Assembly (NCBI RefSeq): GCF_000377765.1
Contig: NZ_KB898664.1
Location: forward strand, 1 to 45,388
DNA: 45,388 nt
Origin: Gracilibacillus lacisalsi DSM 19029
GTDB lineage: Bacteria; Bacillota; Bacilli; Bacillales; Amphibacillaceae
Reading direction: 5' to 3'
Shown one piece after another: positions 24,232 to 33,811 of this stretch. A program made the position numbers and the translations under genes. Each line of letters begins with the position of its first letter. Within the stretch, counting starts at the first letter, position 1. Under the pieces are notes generated by a model. It saw nothing but the letters and a program-made list of their open reading frames with translations, had not been told where the DNA came from and searched no databases.

Positions 24232-25314
24232 ATGTCAAACTATGAGCAATTAACGATGTTAAAAGAACTAACAGATGCACGAGCAATTCCAGGAGATGAA
24301 CGAGAAGCACGTGAAGTCATGAAGAAATGGATTTCACCTTATGCTGACAAAGTCTATACCGATCATCTTGGAAGTTTAATCGCCGAAAAGAATGGCGACG
24401 AAAATGGTCCGAAAATAATGGTAGCTGGTCATTTGGATGAAGTTGGCTTTATGGTAACACGGATTGATGATAAAGGTTTTGTCTATTTTCAAACAGTTGG
24501 TGGCTGGTGGAGTCAAGTAATGCTAGCACAACGCGTAACGATCCTGACCAAAAGTGGAGATGTTACAGGAGTAATTGGTTCAAAACCTCCTCATATTCTT
24601 TCAGCGGAAGCTCGCAAGAAACCAGTAGATATTAAAGATATGTTTATTGACATTGGAGCATCTAGTAAGGAAGAAGCAGCTGAATTTGGTGTTAAACCTG
24701 GTGATTCTGTTGTCCCATACTTCGAATTTACTCCTTTGAAAAATGAAAAATTATTACTAGCCAAAGCATGGGATAATCGTATCGGTTGTGCAATTGCGAT
24801 CGAAGTCTTACGAAGATTAAAAGGAGAAAATCATCCTAACCGTGTCTATGGTGTTGCAACAGTACAGGAAGAAGTCGGATTACGAGGCGCAAAAACCTCT
24901 GCATACGCAATTGAGCCTGACATTGGTTTCGCGGTTGATGTTGGTATTGCAGGTGATACACCAGGTGTTTCAGATAAAGATGCAGATAGCAAAATAGGTG
25001 ATGGCCCGCAAATAATCCTGTATGATGCCTCTATGGTATCCCATAAAGGATTAAGAGATTTTGTTGTTGAAACAGCTGATCAGCATCAAATTCCATATCA
25101 ATATGGACACTTGGCTGGTGGAGGAACTGATTCTGGTTCGATTCACTTAACAGCAAATGGAGTACCGGCTTTATCGATTACCATTGCTACAAGATATATC
25201 CACACACATGCTGCGATTTTACATCAGGATGATTTCGAAAATGCTGTACAATTAATTGTTGAAGTTATAAAAAATTTAGATCAAGATACGGTAGATAATA
25301 TTACTTTTTCTTAA
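24232..25314 (+). CDS. ysdC: M42 family metallo-aminopeptidase (YsdC-like)
   Basis: This 360-residue cytoplasmic peptidase belongs to the M42 (glutamyl aminopeptidase / TET) family, which forms dodecameric shells and trims peptides. The two-metal site is visible in [10 protein letters not shown] (H67, D69), [23 protein letters not shown] and the late His in RYIHTHAA. A good GGAGG site precedes the ATG. Substrate preference cannot be read from sequence. Confidence 0.93.
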   Translation: MSNYEQLTMLKELTDARAIPGDEREAREVMKKWISPYADKVYTDHLGSLIAEKNGDENGPKIMVAGHLDEVGFMVTRIDDKGFVYFQTVGGWWSQVMLAQRVTILTKSGDVTGVIGSKPPHILSAEARKKPVDIKDMFIDIGASSKEEAAEFGVKPGDSVVPYFEFTPLKNEKLLLAKAWDNRIGCAIAIEVLRRLKGENHPNRVYGVATVQEEVGLRGAKTSAYAIEPDIGFAVDVGIAGDTPGVSDKDADSKIGDGPQIILYDASMVSHKGLRDFVVETADQHQIPYQYGHLAGGGTDSGSIHLTANGVPALSITIATRYIHTHAAILHQDDFENAVQLIVEVIKNLDQDTVDNITFS

Positions 25315-25345
25315 GCTTGATCAAACATTATTGATATACGACAAA

Positions 25346-25377
25346 ACACGAACATCAAATCGATGTTCGTGTTTTTC
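25346..25377. terminator. Bidirectional terminator between ysdC and transglycosylase gene
   Basis: ACGAACATC pairs with GATGTTCGT. T runs flank it on both strands (GTTTTTC on +, GTTTTGT on -), serving the convergent genes on either side. Confidence 0.85.
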
Positions 25378-25398
25378 TTTAGAGTTATCAGTAAGTAA

Positions 25399-26034
25399 TT
25401 ATGCTAAGTATTTGCCAAGTACTTTTTGTACATAAGATTGAGTTTCTGCAAAAGGGGGAACATCATTATATTTATCAACATTTCCCGGACCTGCATTATA
25501 CGCAGCTAATGCTAAAGATTTGTTACCATCATACCGATCCAACATTTGTTTTAAATATTTTGCTCCACCTAAAATATTTTCAACTGGATCAAATGGGTTT
25601 TGAACTCCCAATCCTTTGGCTGTTTCGGGCATCAATTGCATTAAGCCTTGAGCGCCAGCATGACTGACAGCCTGTTGATTATAATTTGATTCTGTTTGGA
25701 TTACGGCATCAATTAATTTTGGATCGATATTATATCGATTTGCTGCTTGTTCAATAATAGCAGTTATATCAGAAGTAAATCCCGTATTATCTGATAAATC
25801 TGTAAAGGAGTTGGCATGTACCTGTGATCTGATTGATTGGGCCATCTCTGGATTATTCAGAAAGTATTCAGCAGGAATCTTACTATTATGGGATGTATTC
25901 ATATAGGAAGAATTACCGATTAAGGATTGCAATAATTGACTAAAATCAGTTTCTGTAGCATTGCTATTAGAATTGCCTGTTAAATTAGACATCGCCTGCA
26001 TTTGCATTAGATGATAAATGGATTGTACGTTCAC
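25399..26034 (-). CDS. Lytic transglycosylase, SLT domain
   Basis: This 211-residue protein has a C-terminal SLT lysozyme-like domain (about 95-210). The catalytic Glu lies in [19 protein letters not shown], followed by [14 protein letters not shown] and [14 protein letters not shown]. It cleaves peptidoglycan with formation of anhydro-muramic ends. No classical signal peptide is seen after the chosen start, so export is uncertain. The start is GTG at 26034, eight bases after AGGGAGAG. Further upstream the frame is open only because of a 21-bp tandem repeat and is not coding. It lies downstream of sspI on the same strand. Confidence 0.87.
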   Translation of the reverse strand: MNVQSIYHLMQMQAMSNLTGNSNSNATETDFSQLLQSLIGNSSYMNTSHNSKIPAEYFLNNPEMAQSIRSQVHANSFTDLSDNTGFTSDITAIIEQAANRYNIDPKLIDAVIQTESNYNQQAVSHAGAQGLMQLMPETAKGLGVQNPFDPVENILGGAKYLKQMLDRYDGNKSLALAAYNAGPGNVDKYNDVPPFAETQSYVQKVLGKYLA

Positions 26035-26146
26035 TGAAACGCTCTCCCTTTTTTTTAGTAAAATATATCTATTATAAATATACAATTTATCACTCGAAAA
26101 AGCAATATCTTGAAAAGGGAAAGAGCTAAGCTTATGGAAATATAGA

Positions 26147-26203
26147 GAATGACTGATAAATATTTGAAAGTGACTGATAAACATATAAAAGTGACTGATA
26201 AAA
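26147..26203. repeat. Three tandem 21-bp repeats upstream of the transglycosylase gene
   Basis: TGACTGATAA occurs at 26150, 26171 and 26192, a period of exactly 21 bp, within the unit AGTGACTGATAAACATATAAA and close variants. It sits between the sspI terminator and the transglycosylase start, where a promoter is expected. Confidence 0.85.
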
Positions 26204-26221
26204 CAAATTGTGGTATAACAC

Positions 26222-26260
26222 AAAAGTTCCGATCATCGTTTTTAGATGATCGGAATTCTT
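26222..26260 (-). terminator. Terminator of sspI
   Basis: On the reverse strand, TTCCGATCATC pairs with GATGATCGGAA, followed by CTTTTG. Arms are at 26227-26237 and 26245-26255. Confidence 0.8.
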
Positions 26261-26266
26261 TGGGTT

Positions 26267-26476
26267 TTATTGATTAACGGCCTGTTCCAATGTATCAAGA
26301 ACTTCTGTTTTTTCTGATTCGTCTGCTTGTTGCCAATATAATTCAAACAAAACTCCCAGACCAGGAAGCATCTTTTCTTCTCCACTTTGAATTGCATCGA
26401 CAATAGTAGCTTCTAAATCATTAGCAGAATTACCTGACACGTTGGACATGATTGCTTTTCGTAAATTTAAATCCAT
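26267..26476 (-). CDS. sspI: Small acid-soluble spore protein SspI
   Basis: This 69-residue minor SASP is made in the forespore. It begins [19 protein letters not shown] and contains the family stretch [13 protein letters not shown]. The start at 26476 follows GGGGTGATG; a further ATG upstream (26491) has no site. It is monocistronic with its own terminator. Sigma-G control is expected for the family, but I did not find a clean promoter by eye. Confidence 0.93.
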   Translation of the reverse strand: MDLNLRKAIMSNVSGNSANDLEATIVDAIQSGEEKMLPGLGVLFELYWQQADESEKTEVLDTLEQAVNQ

Positions 26477-26572
26477 ATCATCACCCCACATCTTTTACAT
26501 TTTTCATTATAGTTTGACCTTTATAAAGGATAATATGTATGATAGAAACATCAAAAAAGAGGAATGAGTTAA

Positions 26573-27313
26573 ATGCTAACATCTGTTAAGAATGAAAAAG
26601 TAAAGAATTGGCGAAAATTAAAAAAGAAAAAAGAGCGAGATATTGAGTCGAATTTCTTGATTGAAGGCTTCCACCTTATTGAAGAAGCAGATAAAAGTAA
26701 TTGGGAAATTACAGAAATTATCTATCAAACGGGAGTAGAGGTTAATCCAGAATGGCATGCTTATTCATTACATGAGGTTTCCGATAATGTAATGGCAGCT
26801 CTTACGGAAACGAAAACGCCTCAAGGTATATTGGCAGTAGTAAGGAAGAATCAATCAAGAGAAAGACAACTGCAACGTGCTTTGTTGGTAGATCGTGTAC
26901 AAGATCCAGGCAATCTAGGAACAATGATCCGAACTGCAGATGCAGCAGGGTTTGACACTATCATATTAGGAGAAGGAACTGTAGATTTGTTTAATGATAA
27001 GGTGATTCGATCTACTCAAGGCTCGATGTTCCATCTTCATATTTATGAAGCAGATTTACATGAAGAAATCGACCGATTACAGCAGGAAGGTACGATAGTA
27101 TGGTCAACAGGTCTCGATAATGCAACGTTTTATCATGAAATAGAAGTACCGAATAAGCTTGCAATAATGGTTGGAAATGAAGGATCAGGTGTAGATCCTG
27201 ATTTAATGAAAAAAGCCACTCAAAATGTTAAAATTCCGATATACGGTCAAGCAGAATCATTAAATGTCAGCATTGCTGCAGCGATTCTTATGTATGAAGT
27301 AGCAAAAAAATAA
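26573..27313 (+). CDS. ysgA: SpoU/TrmH-family RNA 2'-O-methyltransferase (YsgA-like)
   Basis: This 246-residue SPOUT methyltransferase has an N-terminal substrate-binding part (about 1-90) and the knotted SAM-binding domain. Its motif 1 is DPGNLGTMIRTADAAGFD, motif 2 is IMVGNEGSGV and motif 3 is IPIYGQAESLNVSIAAAI. It probably modifies 23S rRNA; the exact nucleotide is not visible from sequence. GAGGAATG precedes the start. TTGACC and TATGAT at 26514-26543 (18-bp gap) may be its promoter. Confidence 0.92.
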   Translation: MLTSVKNEKVKNWRKLKKKKERDIESNFLIEGFHLIEEADKSNWEITEIIYQTGVEVNPEWHAYSLHEVSDNVMAALTETKTPQGILAVVRKNQSRERQLQRALLVDRVQDPGNLGTMIRTADAAGFDTIILGEGTVDLFNDKVIRSTQGSMFHLHIYEADLHEEIDRLQQEGTIVWSTGLDNATFYHEIEVPNKLAIMVGNEGSGVDPDLMKKATQNVKIPIYGQAESLNVSIAAAILMYEVAKK

Positions 27314-27323
27314 ACAGTTGGAC

Positions 27324-27352
27324 TTGCAACATTTGCAATGCTTGCTTATACT
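27324..27352 (+). promoter_or_regulatory. Promoter of the pheST T-box transcript
   Basis: TTGCAA (27324-27329) and TATACT (27347-27352) are separated by 17 bp. The transcript would start near 27359. Confidence 0.65.
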
Positions 27353-27358
27353 ATATGA

Positions 27359-27628
27359 AGTAAAAACATTTATAAAAGCGTTGAAAGAGCTAGTAAATGT
27401 GTGACTTATCGTTTCAAGGGAAGAAGCATCACGGACTGGAAATGCTTCTAACGATCACATGTTGAAATTTCACTCTGGAGCTGACACTTGGACCTTGTTT
27501 GACAAGTAAAGGTGTTCCGGTTTATACCGTTATCTTTTAACTTGAGTGGATATAGTGAACTATATCAACAAGGGTGGTACCGCGATACATACAGTCTCGT
27601 CCCTTCTTTAGGGGGCGAGACTTTTTTA
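27359..27628 (+). ncRNA. T-box leader (phenylalanine) of pheST
   Basis: The specifier is TTC (27469-27471, phenylalanine), followed by A and CTCTGGAGC on the 3' side of Stem I. The consensus T-box AGGGTGGTACCGCGA lies at 27571-27585. The terminator pairs GTCTCGTCCC (27594-27603) with GGGGGCGAGAC (27611-27621) before a T run. Uncharged tRNA-Phe should relieve termination. It fills the 367-bp gap before pheS. Confidence 0.93.
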
Positions 27629-27680
27629 ATTGCTTTCGCAGTCAGAAATAAGTTTTGAATAAAAGAAGGAGGTTCACAAA

Positions 27681-28715
27681 ATGAAAGAACAATTACATGC
27701 ATTAGAAAAAGAAGCATTACAAAAAGTGGGCGATGCAACATCACTCAAGGAATTACAAGATGTAAGAGTTGCCTATTTAGGTAAAAAAGGTCCAATTACA
27801 GAAGTATTAAGAGGAATGGGAAAATTATCGAAAGAAGAACGACCGATAATCGGTGAATTAGCTAACAAAGTAAGAGGAAATATCGCGGACGCTATTGACA
27901 GCAAAAAGGCGTCCATCGAAGCAGCAGAGTTGGAAAAACAGCTGGAAGAAGAAACGATTGATGTTACGTTACCAGGACGACCTGTTCCAACAGGTGGGCC
28001 ACACCTTTTAACAAGTATTGTTGAAGAGATTGAAGACTTATTCATCGGTATGGGGTTCGAAGTGCGCGAAGGTCCAGAAGTGGAAACAGACTATTATAAT
28101 TTCGAGGCACTAAATTTACCAAAAGGACACCCAGCACGAGATATGCAAGATTCCTTCTATATTACAGAAGAAATATTGATGCGTACGCATACCTCACCAG
28201 TACAAGCAAGAACAATGAATGCAATGGAGGATAAACGTCCCGTCAAAATGATTTGCCCGGGTAAAGTATATCGTCGTGATACCGATGATGCGACACACTC
28301 CCACCAATTTACGCAAATCGAAGGCCTTTATGTCGACAAAAACGTACGAATGAGCGACTTGAAAGGTGTTCTGGATCGTTTTGCGAAACAGATGTTTGGA
28401 CAAGAACGAGAAATTCGCTTACGTCCGAGCTTCTTCCCGTTTACAGAACCATCTGTTGAGATGGATATTTCTTGTAAAGTATGTAATGGAGAAGGATGTA
28501 GCGTATGTAAACAAACTGGCTGGATCGAAATTCTAGGTGCCGGAATGGTACATCCTCGTGTATTGGAAATGGCAGGATATGATCCGAAAGTATACAGCGG
28601 TTTCGCATTCGGTATGGGACCAGAACGAATTGCCATGTTGAAATACGGTGTGGACGATATTCGTCATTTCTATACGAACGATATTCGATTCTTGAAGCAG
28701 TATCATCAAGCATAA
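27681..28715 (+). CDS. pheS: Phenylalanyl-tRNA synthetase alpha subunit
   Basis: PheS is the catalytic subunit of the alpha2-beta2 enzyme. The 344-residue protein has an N-terminal coiled coil (about 1-80) for tRNA contact and a class II core. Motif 2 lies around [15 protein letters not shown] and motif 3 is [17 protein letters not shown]. The [12 protein letters not shown] stretch lies near 257-268. AAGGAGG precedes the ATG, and pheT follows after 15 bp. Confidence 0.98.
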   Translation: MKEQLHALEKEALQKVGDATSLKELQDVRVAYLGKKGPITEVLRGMGKLSKEERPIIGELANKVRGNIADAIDSKKASIEAAELEKQLEEETIDVTLPGRPVPTGGPHLLTSIVEEIEDLFIGMGFEVREGPEVETDYYNFEALNLPKGHPARDMQDSFYITEEILMRTHTSPVQARTMNAMEDKRPVKMICPGKVYRRDTDDATHSHQFTQIEGLYVDKNVRMSDLKGVLDRFAKQMFGQEREIRLRPSFFPFTEPSVEMDISCKVCNGEGCSVCKQTGWIEILGAGMVHPRVLEMAGYDPKVYSGFAFGMGPERIAMLKYGVDDIRHFYTNDIRFLKQYHQA

Positions 28716-28730
28716 GGAGGAGGCTGAAAC

Positions 28731-31157
28731 ATGTTTGTATCATTAAATTGGTTAAAAAATTATGTAGATATCGATCAATTATCCCCAGAAGATTTAGCGG
28801 AACGTATTACTAAGTCTGGGATTGAAGTAGAAGGGTTAGAGCATTTTGCAAGCCCAGCAAATAATGTGGTTGTTGGTTATGTAGAAAGCTGTGAAAAACA
28901 TCCGAACGCTGATAAATTAAACTTATGTCAGGTAAATGTAGGTGATGAAACACTGCAAATCATCTGCGGTGCACCAAATATTGCACAAGGACAAAAAGTT
29001 GCTGTAGCAAAACCTGGTGCTATTTTACCTGGAAACTTTAAAATAAAAAAAGCAAAACTGCGTGGTGTGGAATCAAATGGGATGATATGCTCCCTACAAG
29101 AATTAGGTGTAGAAGAAAAATTTGTCCCAAAAGAATTTGCTAGTGGCATTTTCGTATTTCCGGAAGATGCAGAAATTGGTGCAGATGTAAACGAACTATT
29201 GAATCTCGATGATATTATTATCGAGCTTGGTTTAACACCAAACCGTTCCGATGCATTAAGCATGCTAGGTGTTGCATATGAAGTAGCGGCTATTTTAGAT
29301 GTACCAATTCGTTTGCCACAGGCGAATTATCATTCAAATGATGAGGAGATAGAGAAGCAAGTTTCTGTTAAAGTAGACGCAGTTGAGCAAAACCCATACT
29401 ATGGAGCATTTTTGCTTAAAAATGTGAAAGTTGGTTCGTCACCACTTTGGCTGCGTAACTACTTAATGGCAGCGGGTATTCGACCAATTAATAATGTGGT
29501 AGATATTACCAATTATGTGTTGTTAGAATATGGTCAGCCATTACACGCTTTCGATTTTGATAAGTTTGGATCAAATGAAGTGGTTGTTAGAATGGCGAAC
29601 GAAGGGGAAAAACTGGTTACACTAGATGACCAAGAACGTACATTAACAAATGAGCATTTAGTGATTACAAATGGAAAAGAACCTGTAGCACTTGCTGGTG
29701 TAATGGGGGGGGCTGATTCAGAAGTATCTGAGCAAACGACTACTGTGTTATTAGAAGCAGCTTATTTCGATGGTCAAACCGTCCGTAAAGCATCTAAAGA
29801 CTTTGATTTACGTAGTGAAGCAAGTAATCGATTTGAAAAAGGAGTAGACCCTAATCGTGTTAAACAAGCAGGTGAAAGAGCTTGTCAATTGCTACAACAA
29901 TATGCAGGAGCAACTGTTTTAAACGGAGTAGCAGAATATGATCAATTAGACTATTCAGAGAAAACTGTAACGATTTGGACGTCTACTATTAATGATCGAT
30001 TAGGTACGAATATTTCTGATGCTGATATTGCTGATATCTTGCGAAAATTAAACTTTAACCATAATCAAGACGGTGAAACATTTACTGTTTATGCACCAAC
30101 TCGTCGTCAGGATATTGTTATTTTTGAAGATATGCTAGAAGAAGTGGCACGAATTTATGGCTATGACAATTTACCTTTCACCTTACCAAGTGGTGGTGCA
30201 CAAGCAGGGGGACTAACGAAACAACAAGCGTTAAAACGTCATGTTAAACGATTCTTAGAAGGTGCAGGCTTATCTGAAACGGTAACCTATTCATTAACAA
30301 GTAAGGAACGAGCAACTGAACTTGTTAGTCCTGAAGTAGCTGAAGCAATGGTTTCTTCTGTCTCGTTGGCAATGCCGATGAGTGAAGAGCACAGTACATT
30401 GCGCTTAAGCATTTTGCCTGAAATGCTATCATCTGTTGCCTATAATTTAGCGCGTAAACAAGCAAATGTAGCCTATTATGAATTAGGTAGTATTTTCATT
30501 TCCAAAGAAGAGAAAGTAACAAAGCAACCAGAAGAGAAAGTACGATTAGCAGGTGCACTAACTGGAGAATGGCTTACACATCCTTGGCAGCAAGAGAAGA
30601 AAACAGTAGATTTCTTTGTTGTGAAAGGAATTATAGAAGCATTATTTGAAACATTAAATCTAGATGTTACTTTTGTACAGGCGAAAGTGGAGGGAATGCA
30701 TCCAGGTAGAACAGCACAATTATTCGTAGCTGATCAAGCAATTGGTTTTGTTGGACAGGTGCACCCGCAATTGCAAAAAGATTATGATTTAAAAGAAACG
30801 TTCGTGTTTGATATCGATTTTGATTATATTCTTTCCATCCATGCAAACGAACCTAGTTTTGCGAAGATACCTCGTTATCCAAGTGTAACTAGAGATATCG
30901 CATTAGTTGTCGATGAATCTGTTCAGGCAGGTGCATTGCAGGCAACGATTGCACAAGCTGGCGGAGAATTGGTTAAAGATATCCAAGTATTTGATGTGTA
31001 TCAAGGTGAGCATTTAGCAGAAGGCAAGAAGTCTATTGCATTCAGTTTGTTCTATCAAGATCCTGAAAGAACACTAACAGATAAAGAAGTAGAATCATCC
31101 TACCAAGCGATTCTAGATGCAGTAGCAAACGACCATAATGCTGAATTAAGAGGGTAA
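28731..31157 (+). CDS. pheT: Phenylalanyl-tRNA synthetase beta subunit
   Basis: This 808-residue partner of PheS carries a tRNA-binding OB domain (about 40-150), the B3/B4 editing domain (about 210-385), B5 and a catalytic-like module. A C-terminal ferredoxin-fold anticodon-binding domain (about 715-808) ends it. It is translated from an AGGAGGAGG site. A weak terminator follows. Confidence 0.98.
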   Translation: MFVSLNWLKNYVDIDQLSPEDLAERITKSGIEVEGLEHFASPANNVVVGYVESCEKHPNADKLNLCQVNVGDETLQIICGAPNIAQGQKVAVAKPGAILPGNFKIKKAKLRGVESNGMICSLQELGVEEKFVPKEFASGIFVFPEDAEIGADVNELLNLDDIIIELGLTPNRSDALSMLGVAYEVAAILDVPIRLPQANYHSNDEEIEKQVSVKVDAVEQNPYYGAFLLKNVKVGSSPLWLRNYLMAAGIRPINNVVDITNYVLLEYGQPLHAFDFDKFGSNEVVVRMANEGEKLVTLDDQERTLTNEHLVITNGKEPVALAGVMGGADSEVSEQTTTVLLEAAYFDGQTVRKASKDFDLRSEASNRFEKGVDPNRVKQAGERACQLLQQYAGATVLNGVAEYDQLDYSEKTVTIWTSTINDRLGTNISDADIADILRKLNFNHNQDGETFTVYAPTRRQDIVIFEDMLEEVARIYGYDNLPFTLPSGGAQAGGLTKQQALKRHVKRFLEGAGLSETVTYSLTSKERATELVSPEVAEAMVSSVSLAMPMSEEHSTLRLSILPEMLSSVAYNLARKQANVAYYELGSIFISKEEKVTKQPEEKVRLAGALTGEWLTHPWQQEKKTVDFFVVKGIIEALFETLNLDVTFVQAKVEGMHPGRTAQLFVADQAIGFVGQVHPQLQKDYDLKETFVFDIDFDYILSIHANEPSFAKIPRYPSVTRDIALVVDESVQAGALQATIAQAGGELVKDIQVFDVYQGEHLAEGKKSIAFSLFYQDPERTLTDKEVESSYQAILDAVANDHNAELRG

Positions 31158-31197
31158 AACAAAATAGGCTAGAACATAATAAAATAGTTAGGACGAG

Positions 31198-31251
31198 AAT
31201 CCGAACAATCTGAAGCGGTATTTGCGATCAGACATTAATGTTCGGATTTTC
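31198..31251 (+). terminator. Terminator-like hairpin after pheT
   Basis: AATCCGAACA (31198-31207) pairs with TGTTCGGATT (31239-31248) and is followed by TTTTCC. The loop of about 31 bases makes it weaker than the others here. Confidence 0.6.
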
Positions 31252-31290
31252 CTATCTAATCAATCTTTTTTCTATTCTCTTTTTCAAAAG

Positions 31291-31550
31291 CAGTGTGCCT
31301 AGCCAAGATGGTGAAAGTTCAATCCGATGTGCCAAGACGCTCGGTAGCTGACGAGCAACTGATAGAGAAATTCTAAGGTTGAATTCCCGTTACAAAGTAA
31401 CTCTCTTACAGCCTTGTCAATTAGAACCCTCTACTAGGGAAAAAGGAAAGTCGAGACTCTTTCTTATAGACGAAGACCTGGCAAGTGTGAAGATCTTGGA
31501 GTAACACCACCGAAAGAAGTGGCAAACATACATCGAACTAGCATATCTTA
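31291..31550 (+). mobile_element. Possible decayed group II intron, 5' part only
   Basis: The sequence begins GTGTGCCTAGCCAAGATGG, like a bacterial group II intron 5' end (GTGYG). It continues with blocks that feel like domain I (AGTAACTCTCTTACAGCC, CTTGGAGTAAC, ACATACATCGAACTAGCA). There is no reverse transcriptase gene and no recognisable domain V. It lies shortly after the pheT terminator, a favoured place for class C introns. It is called by resemblance only. Confidence 0.35.
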
Positions 31551-31675
31551 CGTGGAAAACCTCTTATTTCACATGTAAGATTTGCCGGTAATTATCTGTT
31601 TATCGGGAAAACCGTTCCTCCTCATTGACAGATTTCCCTGTTAATCCAACTTTACGGGGAAATCTTACTTTTTTA
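31543..31675. repeat. Alternating inverted array of a 15-17 bp motif
   Basis: GTAAGATTTGCCGGTAA (31575-31591) and TTACGGGGAAATCTTAC (31652-31668) match as inverted repeats at 15 of 17 positions. Related motifs lie between and before them in alternating orientation: TATCTTACGTGGAAAACC, TTTATCGGGAAAACC and CAGATTTCCCTGTTAAT. A T-rich stretch follows. Together they could fold into a cruciform or nested hairpin. No gene is present. Confidence 0.6.
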
Positions 31676-31744
31676 TTTAACAGTTTTCCTCGTGACACTA
31701 TTCATTATTTAAGTTGGTCTTGAAGTCGTTACAGTTCTAACCAT

Positions 31745-31780
31745 AGCTGAAGGGCAAAATCCAACAGAAAAGGAAGTGGT
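31745..31780 (+). repeat. R1 repeat fragment
   Basis: AGCTGAAGGGCAAAATCCA and GAAAAGGAAGTGG correspond to the 3' half of the R1 copy at 12641-12769 (AGCTGAAGGGCAAACCCA, GAAAGGGAAGTGG). The 5' half is missing, so it is a decayed relic. Confidence 0.6.
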
Positions 31781-31804
31781 ATTACATTGTTACATGAATG
31801 CACC

Positions 31805-32746
31805 TTACCTTTTTACATATTTCAAAGCTTTATCTGTATTAGCAAAGTGCATTTTTGCAACATGAGATAAAGCATCTAAACCATTTTTCTTAATAAAATA
31901 TGCGGCAGCTTCATCGACTTTACTGGAAGCACCCTTTGGAATGGTGAAGCCATACTGCTTGGACATTTGATCCATCTCTTTCACAAACTTAGCACGTGCA
32001 ATAATCGAGGCTGCGGCAACCGACGTGGAATAACTTTCAGCTTTCGTCATAAAAAAGGTGTTTTTCTCTAATTTCATTCCCTCTTGACCGATATGTTTTA
32101 GGTAGGAGGATGGCTGACAAAATTGATCAATTAAGATACCATGACTAGGTGCTTGACCGATTTTGGCTAATAATTTTTGGATCGCGTGCTGGTGGAGCAT
32201 TGCTTTCATTTTACCTTGATTCCAGCCCTTTTTCTGCAGTTTATTATATCTCGTATTATCTAAGGTTAACAAAGTGTAAGGAATCTTCTCTTGGACAATT
32301 TCTTTGGCCAGTCGAGCAATATTTATATCTGTTAATGTTTTGGAATCGGTAATGCCCATTGACTGCAGTAACTGGATTTTATCCTCTGGGACATAAACAG
32401 CACTAACTGTGATTGGACCAAAATAGTCACCTGTACCTGCTTCATCTGTGCCGATATGTGCATGGGTAAAAAGTGATTCAGGTGGTTGGTAATTATGCTC
32501 GTTAACCGAAGCTTTAGCGCGGTTGGAGGAAGATTTCCCTGTAGACTGCGCACTCCATTTCTCTGCTTCTTGTTGAGCATGATCACCTTGAAACATAACC
32601 TTTCCAGATTTATAGGCAGTAACTGTTACATGATTGATTTTTGCTAAGAAAAGACTATTTGGCGGAACTTTGGTAATATATTTTTCGTAGTATTCTTTAA
32701 CCTTAGATAACTCATTTTTTGAAAATTGTAATACGATATTTGACAA
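31805..32746 (-). CDS. rnhC: Ribonuclease HIII
   Basis: RNase HIII removes RNA from RNA-DNA hybrids, including R-loops. The 313-residue enzyme has an N-terminal TBP-like substrate-binding domain (about 1-85). A catalytic RNase H2-type domain follows, with GTDEAGTGDYFGPITVSA near residue 97 and the later ITDSKTL and LIDQF segments. The start is a TTG at 32746, preceded by AAAGGA. It is divergent from zapA. Confidence 0.96.
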   Translation of the reverse strand: MSNIVLQFSKNELSKVKEYYEKYITKVPPNSLFLAKINHVTVTAYKSGKVMFQGDHAQQEAEKWSAQSTGKSSSNRAKASVNEHNYQPPESLFTHAHIGTDEAGTGDYFGPITVSAVYVPEDKIQLLQSMGITDSKTLTDINIARLAKEIVQEKIPYTLLTLDNTRYNKLQKKGWNQGKMKAMLHQHAIQKLLAKIGQAPSHGILIDQFCQPSSYLKHIGQEGMKLEKNTFFMTKAESYSTSVAAASIIARAKFVKEMDQMSKQYGFTIPKGASSKVDEAAAYFIKKNGLDALSHVAKMHFANTDKALKYVKR

Positions 32747-32916
32747 CAGTATTCGTCCTTTCTTTAACCTAAGAGTAAAAAATAGGAGGCTAGAACGGTA
32801 CTCTCTCCTCTTTTCTATAAGTATAACAGAGATAGGTTTTATCAGAATAGTTTTCTATTTGGATGCTTCATGTTAATATTAATTTTAAGGTTATTTGTCT
32901 AGAAGGGGGAATCGTG

Positions 32917-33177
32917 GTGTCCCAGCCAGAAAAAACACGGACTACCGTTGATATATATGGAAGATCATATAATATTGTTGGAAATGAAAAACCTGAGCAA
33001 ATCCGTGCTGTAGCAAATTTAGTAGATGAAAAAATGCGTGAAATTCATGCTGTGAATAAATCATTAGATTCCACTAATTTGGCTGTTTTGACAGCTGTAA
33101 ATACAATGAATGATTATATGAAACTGAAAGAAGAGTTTGAAGTATTACAAAAATTACTAGAGGAGAAAGAGGAATAA
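32917..33177 (+). CDS. zapA: Cell division protein ZapA
   Basis: ZapA bundles FtsZ filaments at the Z ring. The 86-residue protein has the N-terminal strand TRTTVDIYGRSYNIVG and a long C-terminal coiled coil. The start is placed at the second of two adjacent GTGs (32917), because AAGGGGG is 7-8 bases before it and the product then begins like other ZapA proteins. It heads the zapA-cvpA-polX-mutS2 run. Confidence 0.92.
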   Translation: MSQPEKTRTTVDIYGRSYNIVGNEKPEQIRAVANLVDEKMREIHAVNKSLDSTNLAVLTAVNTMNDYMKLKEEFEVLQKLLEEKEE

Positions 33178-33184
33178 ATTTGTC

Positions 33185-33736
33185 ATGGTGAACTTTATAT
33201 TGATTGTTTTATTAATTATCGGGGTACTTGTTGGTCTAAGGAGAGGTTTTATACTGCAAGTACTTCATCTTACTGCGTTTATTATTGCTTTTATTGTAGC
33301 AGCTACATATTATGATGATGTTGCTTCCAAATTAGAATTATGGATACCATATCCTGAGTTAATGTCTGATTCTTCATGGGCTGTCTTTTTAGAGTCATTA
33401 CCTTTAGAAGCAGCCTATTATAATGCGATTGCGTTTGGTGCTTTGTTCTTTGTAACTAAAATTATCTTGCAAATCGTAGCAACGATGCTTGATTTTGTTG
33501 CGGATTTACCACTGCTGAATGTTATTAATAGCTGGCTAGGAGCTATTTTAGGATTTATAGAAGTTTATTTACTTATTTTTGTTGCACTTTATATTTTAGC
33601 ACTTGCACCTGTCTCCGTTATTCAGGACTATATTGATGGTTCAAGTATTGCCACTTATATTATTGAACATACACCAGTATTAACGGATAAATTAACAACG
33701 TATTGGTTTGAAAATGATCCATTCAATAATGGTTAA
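33185..33736 (+). CDS. CvpA family membrane protein (YshB-like)
   Basis: This 183-residue protein has four predicted transmembrane helices, beginning at residue 3. The family motif GVLVGLRRGFILQVLHL lies near residues 12-28. The CvpA family is named after a colicin V production gene, but its function in Firmicutes is unknown. It starts seven bases after the zapA stop codon and has only a distant AGAGG site, so translation may be coupled. Confidence 0.88.
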   Translation: MVNFILIVLLIIGVLVGLRRGFILQVLHLTAFIIAFIVAATYYDDVASKLELWIPYPELMSDSSWAVFLESLPLEAAYYNAIAFGALFFVTKIILQIVATMLDFVADLPLLNVINSWLGAILGFIEVYLLIFVALYILALAPVSVIQDYIDGSSIATYIIEHTPVLTDKLTTYWFENDPFNNG

Positions 33737-33744
33737 TCCATCAT

Positions 33745-33776
33745 ATACCCTTGCCACTGGAGTAAGCAAGGGTATT
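33745..33776 (+). terminator. Hairpin between cvpA and polX
   Basis: ATACCCTTGC (33745-33754) pairs with GCAAGGGTAT (33766-33775). Only TTTC follows, so it may be a weak terminator or allow readthrough into polX. Confidence 0.45.
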
Positions 33777-33811
33777 TCACATGTAGAATACGAAGAAGTG
33801 AGGGAATCAAG

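Noticed and set aside
26035-26223. N-terminal extension of the transglycosylase gene with repeated FISHF-type motifs
   Set aside because: The motif is the translation of a 21-bp tandem DNA repeat; the ribosome site and SLT homologues support the GTG at 26034.
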